From NCBI GenBank assembly GCA_963792205.1, contig CAWBVI010000005.1:496001-560000 (forward strand): DNA of 64,000 bases, given 5' to 3'. Made by a program: the position numbers and the translations under genes. This DNA comes from DATDAH01 sp963792205 (GTDB lineage: Bacteria > Actinomycetota > Acidimicrobiia > Acidimicrobiales > DATDAH01). Numbering within the stretch: the stretch's first letter is position 1; each line of letters starts with the position of its first letter. The notes below the pieces were generated by a model that saw only the letters and a list, made by a program, of their open reading frames with translations, was not told the origin of the DNA and made no database searches. Shown here one piece after another: positions 38,539-48,400 of the stretch.

Positions 38539-39801
38539 TCAGGTGGCCAGGATGCGGGCCAGGGCCACCCTCGTGGTGTCGGCCGACGCGCCGGCGAGGA
38601 CGAAGTTGCCGTCGGCCTGCTCGGCCACCGACCAGGCGGTGTCCCACCCGGATGTGAAGTTCACCCCTGTGTACCCGTCGCCGGAGAACGTGGGGTCGAG
38701 CTCGCCGGTGCCGTCGAGGCGGGCGAGCAGCATCCGCCCGCCGGTGCCCCCGATGTGGCCGGCGAGGACGATCGAGCCGTCCGTCCGGAGCAACAGGTCC
38801 GAGGCGAACTCGTAGGGCCCGGGCAGGTTGACGATCTGGCGGCCGTCGCCGCTGAAGCCCGGGTCAGGGGAGCCGTCGGCCAGGAACTGACTGAGGGCGA
38901 CGCGGCCGTCGGCCTCGCCCGCGATGAGCACCCGGCCGTCGTCGAGCACGGCGACCCCGGTCGCGTCGTCGTAGCTCGCCGTGTAGTTCACGGTGAGCTT
39001 CCCGTCGCCGGAGAAGGTCGTGTCCAAGGAGCCGTCGGCCAGGTAACGCACGACCGGGACCTGCTCGTTGCCGCCGGGACCGGCAGTGCCGGTGACGACC
39101 ATGGTGCCGTCGTCGGCCACGGTGAGGGCAAAGCCCACCTCGAAGCCGGACACGACGTTCGTCTGGACGAGACCGTCGCCGCTGAAGCCGGTGTCGACGG
39201 CGCCGTCGGCGGCGAAGGCCATCAGGCCGATCTGGTTGCCCGCCGCGCCGGTCAGGCGGAGGCCGCCGTCGTCCAGGACCTCGACGTCGTACGCGTACTC
39301 GGTGCCGGCGACGAGGTCGGCGCTCTGCTTGCCGCCCACCCCGAACGTGGTGTCGAGCGAACCGTCTGACGCCAGCCGGGCGAGCGCCGTTCGGGTCGCG
39401 CCCTGGGCACCGCCGACCGCGAGGATGCGACCGTCGTCGAGGAGGGCGATGTCGGCCACGAAGTCGTAGCCGGCGCTGAAGTTGACGTAGGCGATGCCGT
39501 CCCCGCTGAAGGACGGGTCGAGCGTGCCGTTCGCCTGGTAGCGGGCGACGAACCATCGGCCGCCGGCGGTCCCGGACTGGGTGCCGGAGACGACGATCTT
39601 CCCGTCGCTCTGGACGGCGACCGACGAGCCGTCGGTGCCACGCCCGAGGTTGGTGACGACCCTTCCGTCACCGGAGAACGCGGGGTCGAGGCCGCCCGTC
39701 CCGGCCGACGCGGGACGGGCCGGCAGGGCGAGGGCGGTGAGGGCCAGGGCGGTCACGACGAGACGTCGGACGGTGGTCCGGTGAGATCGGGGGTGGTGCA
39801 T
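38539..39801 (-). CDS. Secreted delta-60 repeat protein 2
   Basis: A 420-residue exported protein. The signal peptide has an RR-containing N-region and the core LVVTALALTALALPARPASA. Seven or more repeats follow, each with the marker L-D-x-x-F-S-G-D-G. Same family as 7809-9059. ATG at 39801 preceded by AGGAGAACC. It is second in an operon with the secreted cysteine protein, 44 bases behind it. Its tail faces the SARP 2 stop with 19 bases between them. Likely an extracellular beta-propeller; ligand unknown. Confidence 0.82.
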   Translation of the reverse strand: MHHPRSHRTTVRRLVVTALALTALALPARPASAGTGGLDPAFSGDGRVVTNLGRGTDGSSVAVQSDGKIVVSGTQSGTAGGRWFVARYQANGTLDPSFSGDGIAYVNFSAGYDFVADIALLDDGRILAVGGAQGATRTALARLASDGSLDTTFGVGGKQSADLVAGTEYAYDVEVLDDGGLRLTGAAGNQIGLMAFAADGAVDTGFSGDGLVQTNVVSGFEVGFALTVADDGTMVVTGTAGPGGNEQVPVVRYLADGSLDTTFSGDGKLTVNYTASYDDATGVAVLDDGRVLIAGEADGRVALSQFLADGSPDPGFSGDGRQIVNLPGPYEFASDLLLRTDGSIVLAGHIGGTGGRMLLARLDGTGELDPTFSGDGYTGVNFTSGWDTAWSVAEQADGNFVLAGASADTTRVALARILAT

Positions 39802-39845
39802 GAAGGTTCTCCTGGTGGTGCGAAGGGTGGTGGCACGGCCGGTGC

Positions 39846-40438
39846 TCAACACGAGAACGTCGGGTGCTCGCGGAAGCTGCGCACGATGTCCGGCTGGCTG
39901 CCGCGGTCCCAGCGGAGTTGCACCAAGAGGTCCCAGTCCCAGCGCGTGGGGACGCTGTCGGACACGTTGCGGGCGGCGATGAAGCGCTCGCTGAAGGGGC
40001 CCCGGGGTGGCCGCGACAGTGTCGTGCCGACCCAGGGAACGCCGGCGGCCGACTGGCCCCGACGCACGAGGCGGGCCTGGAGCGTGTAGCCCACGAACTG
40101 CCGGCCCTCGGCGCCCATGTACGTCTCCACCGAGGTGACCCGGAACACGCCGTTGAGCGGGCACGCGATGCGCCAGAAGAACCCGTAGCACGGTGTGGGC
40201 GTGGAGCTCGAGCACGGGTGGAGGCGACCGTTGCGGAGCTCCGCGCCCCAGTAGAAGCCGCCGGAGCCTTCGGCGCCGGTGTCCGCTGGCGCGGTACCGC
40301 CTCCGGTCGGGCCGGCTGGCCGTTCCGGTCAGCTCCGCCCCCTCGGTGGGCGGTCGGGCGCTGGACCCCGGTGGTCCGATCAGCAACGAGGCCAGGACGA
40401 CCACGGCGCCGAGAGCGCATACGGACGAGGGTTCTCAT
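39846..40438 (-). CDS. Secreted cysteine-containing protein (two frameshifts)
   Basis: About 196 residues after bridging +1 shifts near 40411 and 40306. An apparent signal peptide (MRTLVRMRS joined to GAVVVLASLLIG) precedes a short Gly/Pro linker. The mature part is FYWGAELRNGRLHPCSSSTPTPCYGFFWRIACPLNG, with three spaced cysteines, and the protein ends TFSC. No family is recognised. It is the first gene of an operon with the delta-60 protein. Three TTGACG repeats at 11-bp spacing lie 46 bases upstream. Confidence 0.6.
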
Positions 40439-40483
40439 GAGTGTTCCTTCCCTGGTGGTCAGGTCGAGATCTGAGTCGATGGC

Positions 40484-40511
40484 CGTCAACGGGACGTCAA
40501 GGAACCGTCAA
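40484..40511 (-). promoter_or_regulatory. Triple TTGACG direct repeat at 11 bp
   Basis: In gene direction, TTGACG occurs three times at an exact 11-bp period (plus-strand CGTCAA at 40484, 40495 and 40506), 46 bases before the secreted-protein ATG. This is SARP- or PhoP-type spacing. The last copy could also double as a -35 box. Confidence 0.5.
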
Positions 40512-40724
40512 GGCGCTCGCCGCGGCGCGGCCGCGGGCGCAGGCCGCTTCGACGCGCCGCGCTCGACCACGCGCTCGCTGCCGCCGTCTCCGATCCCTTC
40601 CACCGTGCCCACCTCGGCCTGTTCGAACCGGCCCGCCTGGCCGTCGGCGAAAACTACTCGTTCACACCAGGCAAGGCGCTCGGCTCGCGGGACAATGGCG
40701 CGGATGACCACATCGGAGGCGACG

Positions 40725-41450
40725 ATGGGCTTAGACGGCCAGGTGGCGCTCGTGACCGGGGCGAGCAGCGGGATCGGTCGAGCGGTGGCTCGTACCCTCG
40801 CCGCCGGCGGGGCGTCGGTGGTGCTCGCCGCCCGCCGGGCCGAACGCCTCGGTGAGCTCGCCGACGAGCTCACCGCCGCCGGCGCCCACGCGTTGGCGGT
40901 GCCCGCCGACGTCACCGATCAGGACGAGGTCCACCGGCTGCACGATGCGGCCATCGACCGCTTCGGCCGTATCGACATCCTGGTCAACAACGTGGGGGTC
41001 GGGTCCTACGGACTCCTCGGGTCCATGACCGTGGAGGACTACGACTGGATGATGCGGGCCAACATGCGGTCGAGCTTCTTGTGCACTCACCGGTTCCTAC
41101 CGGCGATGCTCGACCGGGGATCGGGCCAGATCTGCTTCGTCGGCTCGGTGGCCGGCCTGAAGGGCCTGCCCGGTGAGTCGGTGTACTGCGCCTCGAAGTT
41201 CGCACAGATGGGCTTCGCCCAGGCCCTCGACTACGAGACCCGCGAGAAGGGCGTGAAGGTCAGCGTCGTCGCGCCCGGCGGGGTCCACACGGAGTTCGCC
41301 ATCGGCACCGGCCGGGTCGAGGGGGACCCGGCCCTCGACCAGATGCTCGACCCGGAGGACGTGGCTGCGGCGGTTCGCTTCGCCCTCACCCAGCCCGAGG
41401 GGTGCCGGACGTTCCTGATCGGCCTCCGGCCGATGTCCGAGCCCCTCTGA
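40725..41450 (+). CDS. Short-chain dehydrogenase/reductase
   Basis: A classical SDR of 241 residues. The TGASSGIG cofactor motif is at 10-17, DVTDQDEV supplies the adenine pocket, and NNVG is the central strand motif. The catalytic Ser is in FVGSVAG, with Tyr and Lys in YCASK. AARRAERL after strand two suggests NADP(H). GGAGG lies five bases before the ATG at 40725, so this start is preferred over ATGs at 40695 and 40704. The 285-bp gap upstream holds only the TTGACG repeats. Substrate unknown. Confidence 0.9.
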   Translation: MGLDGQVALVTGASSGIGRAVARTLAAGGASVVLAARRAERLGELADELTAAGAHALAVPADVTDQDEVHRLHDAAIDRFGRIDILVNNVGVGSYGLLGSMTVEDYDWMMRANMRSSFLCTHRFLPAMLDRGSGQICFVGSVAGLKGLPGESVYCASKFAQMGFAQALDYETREKGVKVSVVAPGGVHTEFAIGTGRVEGDPALDQMLDPEDVAAAVRFALTQPEGCRTFLIGLRPMSEPL

Positions 41451-41484
41451 GGTCGCAAGACACGGGGTTCGCTACGTTCCGGCG

Positions 41485-42696
41485 ATGCGCAGGTTCGCCC
41501 TACCCCTCCTCATCGGCTGCTTGGTCCTCGCTTCGTGCTCGGGCGACGACGGCGGTGACAGCAACGGCAGTAGCGAGAACGACGACGACAGCAGCGAGAG
41601 CGAGGCCCTGAGCGACGACGACGCGGGGGCCATGGCGCAGGGGCTGAGCCTCGTGCCGGACGACGATGCCAGCGCGGCGCTCGTCATCGTGAACGACTAC
41701 GCGGCGGCCGGTGAGGCGCTCGACCTGGACCGGCCGGAGGCGGGGGCCGACGACGAGATCGCGGACGACTGGTTCATCCCGCTCACCATCGGGCGGGACG
41801 ACACCGTCGGCGGCCTCCAGAGCAGCGACCTCTTCGGCAACGAGCCGTTCGAGGACGAGGCGTGGCGAGCGGAGGTCGGCTGGGCGCCCATCGACGTCGA
41901 CATCGCCGTCGACGTCCAAGCAGAGGAACACCAGGGGTACTACGCCGTCATCGGCGACGTCGACCCGGACGAGATCGACGACGCCGTGACCGACGAGGAC
42001 AACATCTGGGCCGACGAGCTGGCGGTCGAGGAGCAGAGCGGCACCGAGTACTACACGTGGGGCGACGACTCGGCGGACATCGACCCGGAGCGGATCACGG
42101 TCGTCCGGGACCTGGGCCGGGGCGGGAACATGGCGGTGCTCGACGGCGCCCTGCTCTGGGCCTGGGAGACCGACGTCATCGAGGACGGGATCGAGGCCGC
42201 CACCGGCGAGGCCGACAGCCTCGACGACAACGACGAGCTCGGCCCCCTCGCCGAGGCCATGGACGAGGCCGGCGCCGTGGGCGCGGTCTTCAGCGACGAC
42301 GGCCACACCTTCGACGACGCCTACCTCGCCGGTGTCCTCGGCGACACCCTGACCGACGGAGAGGTGCCCGACGACTTCGACGACGTCCCCGCGCTGGAGC
42401 CTTACGAGGCACTGTCCACCGGGGTGCGGATCACCGACGACGGCCCCCAGATGGTCGTCGCCCTCCTCCACGACGACGAGGATGCCGCCGAGGCGAACGC
42501 CGAAAACCTCGAGACCGTCATCGAAGAGGCCGAGTCGACGGCGTCCGCAACGGCGTGGAGCGACCTCGTGTCGCTCGACTCGACCGAGGTGGACGGCTCG
42601 GTCCTCCTGGCCACGCTCGACCTCGCCGAGCCCAGCCTGGCCAGCCTCTGGCTCCGCATGGTCTACACCCGCGACAGCCTGCTCTACGCCGACTGA
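41485..42696 (+). CDS. Acidic lipoprotein, unrecognised
   Basis: A 403-residue exported lipoprotein. The signal peptide MRRFALPLLIGCLVLASC ends in a lipobox (LASC, Cys18). A Ser/Asp/Asn-rich linker runs to about residue 50. The mature domain is very acidic with many DD pairs, which keeps it soluble outside the cell. No known domain. It follows the SDR by 34 bases in the same direction but need not share a function. Confidence 0.75.
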   Translation: MRRFALPLLIGCLVLASCSGDDGGDSNGSSENDDDSSESEALSDDDAGAMAQGLSLVPDDDASAALVIVNDYAAAGEALDLDRPEAGADDEIADDWFIPLTIGRDDTVGGLQSSDLFGNEPFEDEAWRAEVGWAPIDVDIAVDVQAEEHQGYYAVIGDVDPDEIDDAVTDEDNIWADELAVEEQSGTEYYTWGDDSADIDPERITVVRDLGRGGNMAVLDGALLWAWETDVIEDGIEAATGEADSLDDNDELGPLAEAMDEAGAVGAVFSDDGHTFDDAYLAGVLGDTLTDGEVPDDFDDVPALEPYEALSTGVRITDDGPQMVVALLHDDEDAAEANAENLETVIEEAESTASATAWSDLVSLDSTEVDGSVLLATLDLAEPSLASLWLRMVYTRDSLLYAD

Positions 42697-42711
42697 CCGG
42701 GTTTCCCCAGG

Positions 42712-45089
42712 TCAGGAGTCGGTTCGGACTGACCGTTGGTCGGGTGCCAGGCCGGCGACCACCACACCCGATCCCACCCGCCGGGACGCCTCGGTGGCGG
42801 CGAGCACGGCAACGAGGGCGGCGCTGGCCGAGAGGAGGACCAGGGTCAGGATCGAGGTGAGCGGGTCCGGCGCCACGTCGAGCGATCCGGCCACCGCCCG
42901 CCACGTCAGCCGACCCACGGCGATGCCCAGGGGCACGCCCACGACGAGGGCAACCGCGGTGATGGTGAGGGCGTTGACCACGCAGCACCCCCAGATCTCC
43001 CGCCGGGTCATGCCCATGACCCGGAGCATGGCGAGGTGCAGCCGTCGCCGGGTCATCGTCGTGTGCAGGCCGTGGACCAGCGAGGCCACGCCGAGGAGGG
43101 CGACGAAGGCGAGCAGCCAGCGGGGGATCGTCCGCACGCTGGACACCGTGTCGATGTCCGTCGGCGGTGCGGGCAGGACGTTCGCCGAGAACTCCTGGTA
43201 CTCGGGTCCCAGCCGGTCGACGACCGCTTGGGGGTCGGCGCCGTGGGCGACCCGGGCCACCACCTGGGACGCCTCGAACGCCGCGGGGATGCTGGCGTGG
43301 GCGCGGAAGTCCTCGCCCACCATGCCGACGCCGTCGGTGAAGTCCCCCTCATCGACTTCGGGGAAGAGGGCGATGCCCACCACCTCGAGGTCCGCCGGCG
43401 CCGAGTCCGACTCGGGCGGCGCGACGGCGATTTCGTCGCCGATCTCGATGCCCAGCCGCTCGGCGGTGGCCGGACCCACCACCGCCTCGCCCGGGCCGGC
43501 CGGCTGGCGGCCATCACGGAGGGCGAAGCCGATTTCGCCGTGCACCGGCGTGAGCCCGTTCGCCCGCACGGATTCGCCCGCGACGATGGTCGCGCCGGAA
43601 TCGAAGCGGGCGACGGCGGCGATCTCGTCGGCGGCGGCCAGGGACCGGGAGGCCCCCTCCACCGTTTCGGACGTGAGGTCGAACGTGAGGTCCCAGGCGT
43701 AGCCCCAGCGGCCAGGTGTCTCCACGAGGCGGTCGAGGCTGGCGACGAAGATCAGGACCGCCACGGCGCCTACGACGGCGACGATGGTCCCGCCGATGGC
43801 CGGTAGGGGCGTCGTGGCCGCGGTCCGCCGGTCGAGCGCGAGGCCCACGCCGTTGACCACGGCCGGCGAGGCGCCGCTGCGGGCCACGGCGGTGACCGCG
43901 GTCGACGGTCGCCGGACCCGGGCGGGCGCCTCCACGCGGCGAGCGAACCAGGCGCCGAGGAGGCCGGCGCCGATGACCACGACAGCCACGAGCAGGGGCC
44001 CCAGCATCAGCACGGCGCCGTCGAGGTCGACGCCCCGATCGGGCTCGATGCGTCGGGCCAGCCCGATGGGCATGGTGGTCGACCCGATGGCGGCCACGAT
44101 CCCCGCCCCCACGGCGCCGACCACGGCGACCGGGAGGGCGGTGGCGGCGAGGGCCCGCAGGCCGGTGGCCGGGCGGACCCCGAGGGCCCGCAGGGTGACG
44201 AGGTCGTCCTTGGCGGTGGCCACGTGGCGGGCGACGGCCTGCCCCACGATCACGGTGGCGGCCACCGCCGCCGCCATGGCGAACGCCGCCAACCCGAGGG
44301 CCAGCGCCGAGACCGTCGTGCGGGCGGGCTTCGAGCGCACGGCGTAGGTGAAGACGTCGATCCGCCGCTCGCCGGCGACACCGTCGAGCTCGCGCTCGAA
44401 GTCCTCGCTCGTCGCCCCAGGCTCCAGCAGGACCACGACATAGGTGGCGAACTCGTCGATGCGGCCCTGGACGGTCTCGTAGAAGGCGGGGGTGGCGTAG
44501 AGCGTGCCCTCGGCCCGGCTGGCGGCGTCGTCGACGTCCCGGATCACACCGGCGATCGTGAGCTCCAGGTCGGGTCCCTCCGGCGGGAAGTACGCCTCGG
44601 CGGCCACCTGCTCGGGGGTGAGGGTGTGGACCACGACCTCGTCGCCGGCGCCGCGGGCGATCAGGGCGGCGGTCGTCTCGTTGACGATGATCTCGTCAGG
44701 GCGGTCGGGGTCCGGCCGGCGGCCCTCCACGAGCAGCCCGGTCTCGATCGAGGTGGCCACGCCCTCGCCGCGAGGGGCGACCAGGCCGATGTCGGCCTCC
44801 ACCCCGTCGACGACGGCGAACATGCTCGTCGCCGCGCCGATGTCGCCGGTCGACGGCAGGGCCCGGATCTGGTCGATGAGCTCCGGGTCGTCCTCCTCGA
44901 TGTTGAGCAGCGCGTCGGCGGCGTGGCTCCGGGATGCCAACCGCTCGAGGCTGGTCGCCGTCCGCCGGGCCCCGGCCGCCGCGGTGAGGACCACACCGCC
45001 CGCCAGGGCGACCAGCAGCGTGAGCCCGACCAGCGATCGGCGGCGGCGGCGCCAGTCGGCCTGGACCCACAGGCGCGCTCCCCTCCCAT
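42712..45089 (-). CDS. FtsX-like ABC transporter permease, start disrupted
   Basis: About 790 residues with two FtsX units. The first membrane helix (RRSLVGLTLLVALAGGVVLTAAAG) is followed by a large periplasmic-type MacB core domain. Helices near residues 270-380 and 430-460, a second external domain, and the final triple ending RRLHLAMLRVMGMTRREIWG...VNALTITAVALVVGVPLG complete it. The best start is ATG 45089 after GATGG, but it needs one base restored; the in-frame GTG at 44994 falls inside the first helix. No ATPase gene is adjacent. A TTGACC box lies upstream. Confidence 0.78.
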
Positions 45090-45424
45090 CCGTCCATCGA
45101 AGCCGGACGGCCGGTCGGGGTCAACGGGGCCAGCGCACTGGGAGTGGGGGTGCTACCCCCACCGGTGCCCCGCCGGCCGGGGCCGCCTCCCCCGCCTTCG
45201 GCGGTAGCAGCGTCGCTAGTCGTGTGACACGCCGCCGCGACCTCGAGTGCTGCACACACCTGGCGCATTCGATCGCCGCTCAGCACGCCGAGGCGCTCGA
45301 CGAGCACCCCGACCGAGACACTCTCCACCGAGTCGAGGTTGACCGCAGTTGTCCAGTGCACCGGGTCGTCGCCCGGCGTGGTCGACGGGGGCTACCTGGC
45401 CCCCGCTGGCGCCTCGGGCGTCGC

Positions 45425-45442
45425 TGCCACAGGTTTGCCACA
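45425..45442 (+). promoter_or_regulatory. TGCCACA direct repeats at 11 bp before SARP 3
   Basis: TGCCACAGG at 45425 and again at 45436, an exact 11-bp period, 52 bases before the SARP 3 GTG. The same heptamer pair recurs at 50590 before the neighbouring membrane gene. A possible -10, TAAGAC, lies about 23 bases downstream. Confidence 0.55.
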
Positions 45443-45494
45443 GGGGTCCGTCAGCGTGGCAGTGGTAAGACACGGAGAGACGGGAAGGGGTCCG

Positions 45495-48400
45495 GTGGTC
45501 GAGTTCAACGCGCTGGGTGCGGTGGCAGTCACGGAGAGCGGCGAACCCAGTCGCGATCGGTGGGGCCCGCCAGCGGCGGCTGCTGGCCATGCTCCTCATC
45601 CACGCCAACACCGTCGTGTCCGTGGATCGGCTGGCGGAGGCCGTGTTCGCCGGCGACCCCACGCCGGCCGCCAGCACGACGATGCGGAGCTACATCGCCC
45701 GGATCCGTCGGGTCGTCAAGAACGGCCACGAGGGCGGGCCCTCGGTCCTGACGCAGTCGCCGGGCTACGTGCTCCAGCTGCCGACGGAGGCCTTGGACGT
45801 GGCCCGCTTCGAGGCCCGCCTTGCCGATGCCCGCGCCAGTCTGGAGTCGGGAGGACTCGCCAGGCGCCGCGGCGGCGGCCCGCGCCGCCCTCGAGCTCTG
45901 GCAGGGTGAGGCTTACGCCGAGTTCGCCGACGAGGACTGGGCCCGACCCGAGGCCCAGCGGCTCGGCGAGCTCCGGATGGTCGCCCACGAGACCCTGATG
46001 GACGCCGAGCTGGCCTGCGGCCGGGCGGCCGAGCTCATCCCGGAGCTGGAAGCGCTGAGGGCCGAGCACCCGACCCGGGAGTCGTTCCAGGCCCAGCTCA
46101 TGCTCGCCCTCTACCGCAGCGGGCGGCACACCGACGCCCTCCGCTCCTTCCAGGACCATCGGCGGACCCTGGCCGAGGAGCTGGGGCTCGACCCGACGCC
46201 CTCGTTGCAGGAGCTGGAGCGACGGATCCTGTCCCACGACCCGTCGTTGCTCCTCGACCAGCCGGCCGGCCAGCCGTTGCGGGGGTACCGCCTGGGTGAG
46301 CGCCTCGGCACCGGTCGGGACGGCACGGTCCACGCCGCCCGCCTCCCGGGTGTCGATCGCGAGCTGGCGATCCGTGTCCTCCACCAGGAGCTCGCCGACG
46401 ATCCCGAGTTCGTGCGTACGTTCGAGGCGACCGCACACCGGGTGGCGTCGCTTCGCCACCCGGCGATCGTCGCCCTGCAGGACTACTGGCGCGAGCCCGG
46501 GGCGGCGTACGTGGTCATGCGCCGCCTGCACGGGGGGACGCTCACCGACCGCCTCGCCCGCGGTGCCCTCACGACCAGCGAGGTGGCGACGCTCGTGAGC
46601 CGGGTGGGAGGTGCCCTCGTCACCGCCGCAGCCGCGGGAGTCGTCCACGGTTCGCGTGACGGCCGACAACGTGCTCTTCGACGATTCCGGCGAGCCGTGC
46701 CTCGCCGACTTCGCCGTCGCGCCCGGGCGCGGCCCTGCGGTCGACGATGTCCACGCCTTCGCCGAGATGATCCGGCGCTGTGTCGACGAGGGCAGCGACG
46801 TCGACGCCGTCCTGGCCGCCGCCATCGCCACGGACGAGCGCCCGGCGATGGCCGACCTGGTCCCCGCGCTGATCGAGGCCCTGACCTACGGCCGCGGAGG
46901 CGACCTCGAGCCGCCCCCGAACCCGTACAAGGGCCTGCGGGCCTTCGACGAGAGCGACGCCGCCGACTACTTCGGGCGGCGCGACCTGATCGAGGAGGTC
47001 CTCGCTCGGCTCCGCCGGGACGATCTCGGCGGCCGGCTCGTGCTCGTGGTCGGCGGCTCCGGCACCGGGAAGTCGAGTGTGGTGCGGGCCGGCCTGCTGC
47101 CGCGCGTGCGGGCCGGCGAGGTGGCCGGCTCCGACGCGTGGTTCGTGACGACGATGCTCCCGGGCGGCTCGCCCTTCGACGCGCTGGCCGAGAGCCTCCG
47201 TCGGGTCGCCGTCGCCGCGACGACGGGCCTGGCCGACGTCCTGGCTGCGGACACCGGCGCCATCGACCGCGTCCTGCGCGACCTCGTCCCCCTGGGCGGC
47301 CAGCTGCTGCTGGTCATCGACCAGTTCGAGGAGCTCTTCACGTCCGCGTCGGAACGGGACCAGCGGGTCTTCCTGGCCGGCCTGGTGCACGCCATGTCGG
47401 TGCCCGACAGCCGCCTGCGGGTCGTGGCCACCCTGCGGGCCGACTTCTACGACCGGCCACTCGCGGTGCAGGGCTTCGGTGCCCTCGTGAACGACGCCAC
47501 GGTCGCGATCGCGGCGATGACGCCGGCCGAGCTCGAGGCGGCCATCGTCGAGCCGGCCGAGCGGGTGGGCCGTCGGCGTCGAGCGGGCGCTGGTCGCCGA
47601 GCTCCTGGGCGCGGTCGCGGACGAGCCGGCCGCCCTGCCCGCCCTCCAGTTCACCCTCTACGAGCTGGCGGAGGGCGGCGACGAGACCCTCACCGTCGCG
47701 GCCTATCACCGGCTCGGTCGGGTCGACGGCGCCATCGCCGGGCGGGCCGAGCAGCTGTACCAGTCCCTGGACGAACGGGAACAGATCGCGGTCCGGCGCC
47801 TGTTCGAGCACCTCGTGGTGATCGACGCCGACGACGAGCCCACCCGGCGCCGGGCCGCCCGCGACGAGCTGTCCGAGGCCGCCGCCGACGGCTCGGTGGA
47901 CGCCGCCGTCGACCGGTGGGCCAGTGCCCGCTTCCTCAGCCTGGACCGCCATCCGCGGTCACGCGTGCCGACCGTGGAGATCGCCCACGAGGCCCTCCTC
48001 CGGGAGTGGCCGCGCCTCCGGCGCTGGATCGACCAGGACCGCGACACCCTGATGGTGCTCGGACACCTGCGGGAGGCGGCGGCGAGCTGGGTCGAGCTCG
48101 ACCGTGATCCGGGGGCGTTGTACCGAGGAGCCCAGCTCCAGGTCGCGCATCGAGGTGGTCGAGGCCCGCGTCCGGCCACCTCCCGCCCCTCGAGCGCGAC
48201 TTCGTGGCGGCCAGCCGCGGAGGAGCGGGACCGCGAAGCGGCCGCCGAGACCCAGCGGGTCGCCCGGCAGGCCCGGGCCAACCGCCGGCTCCGGATGCAG
48301 CTCGTGGTGATCGGCGTGGCCCTCGTCGTCGCGCTGGTGGGTGGCGTCATCGCCGTCGACCAGCGCAGCGAGGCCGAGGAGGAGCGCCGCGACGCCACCG

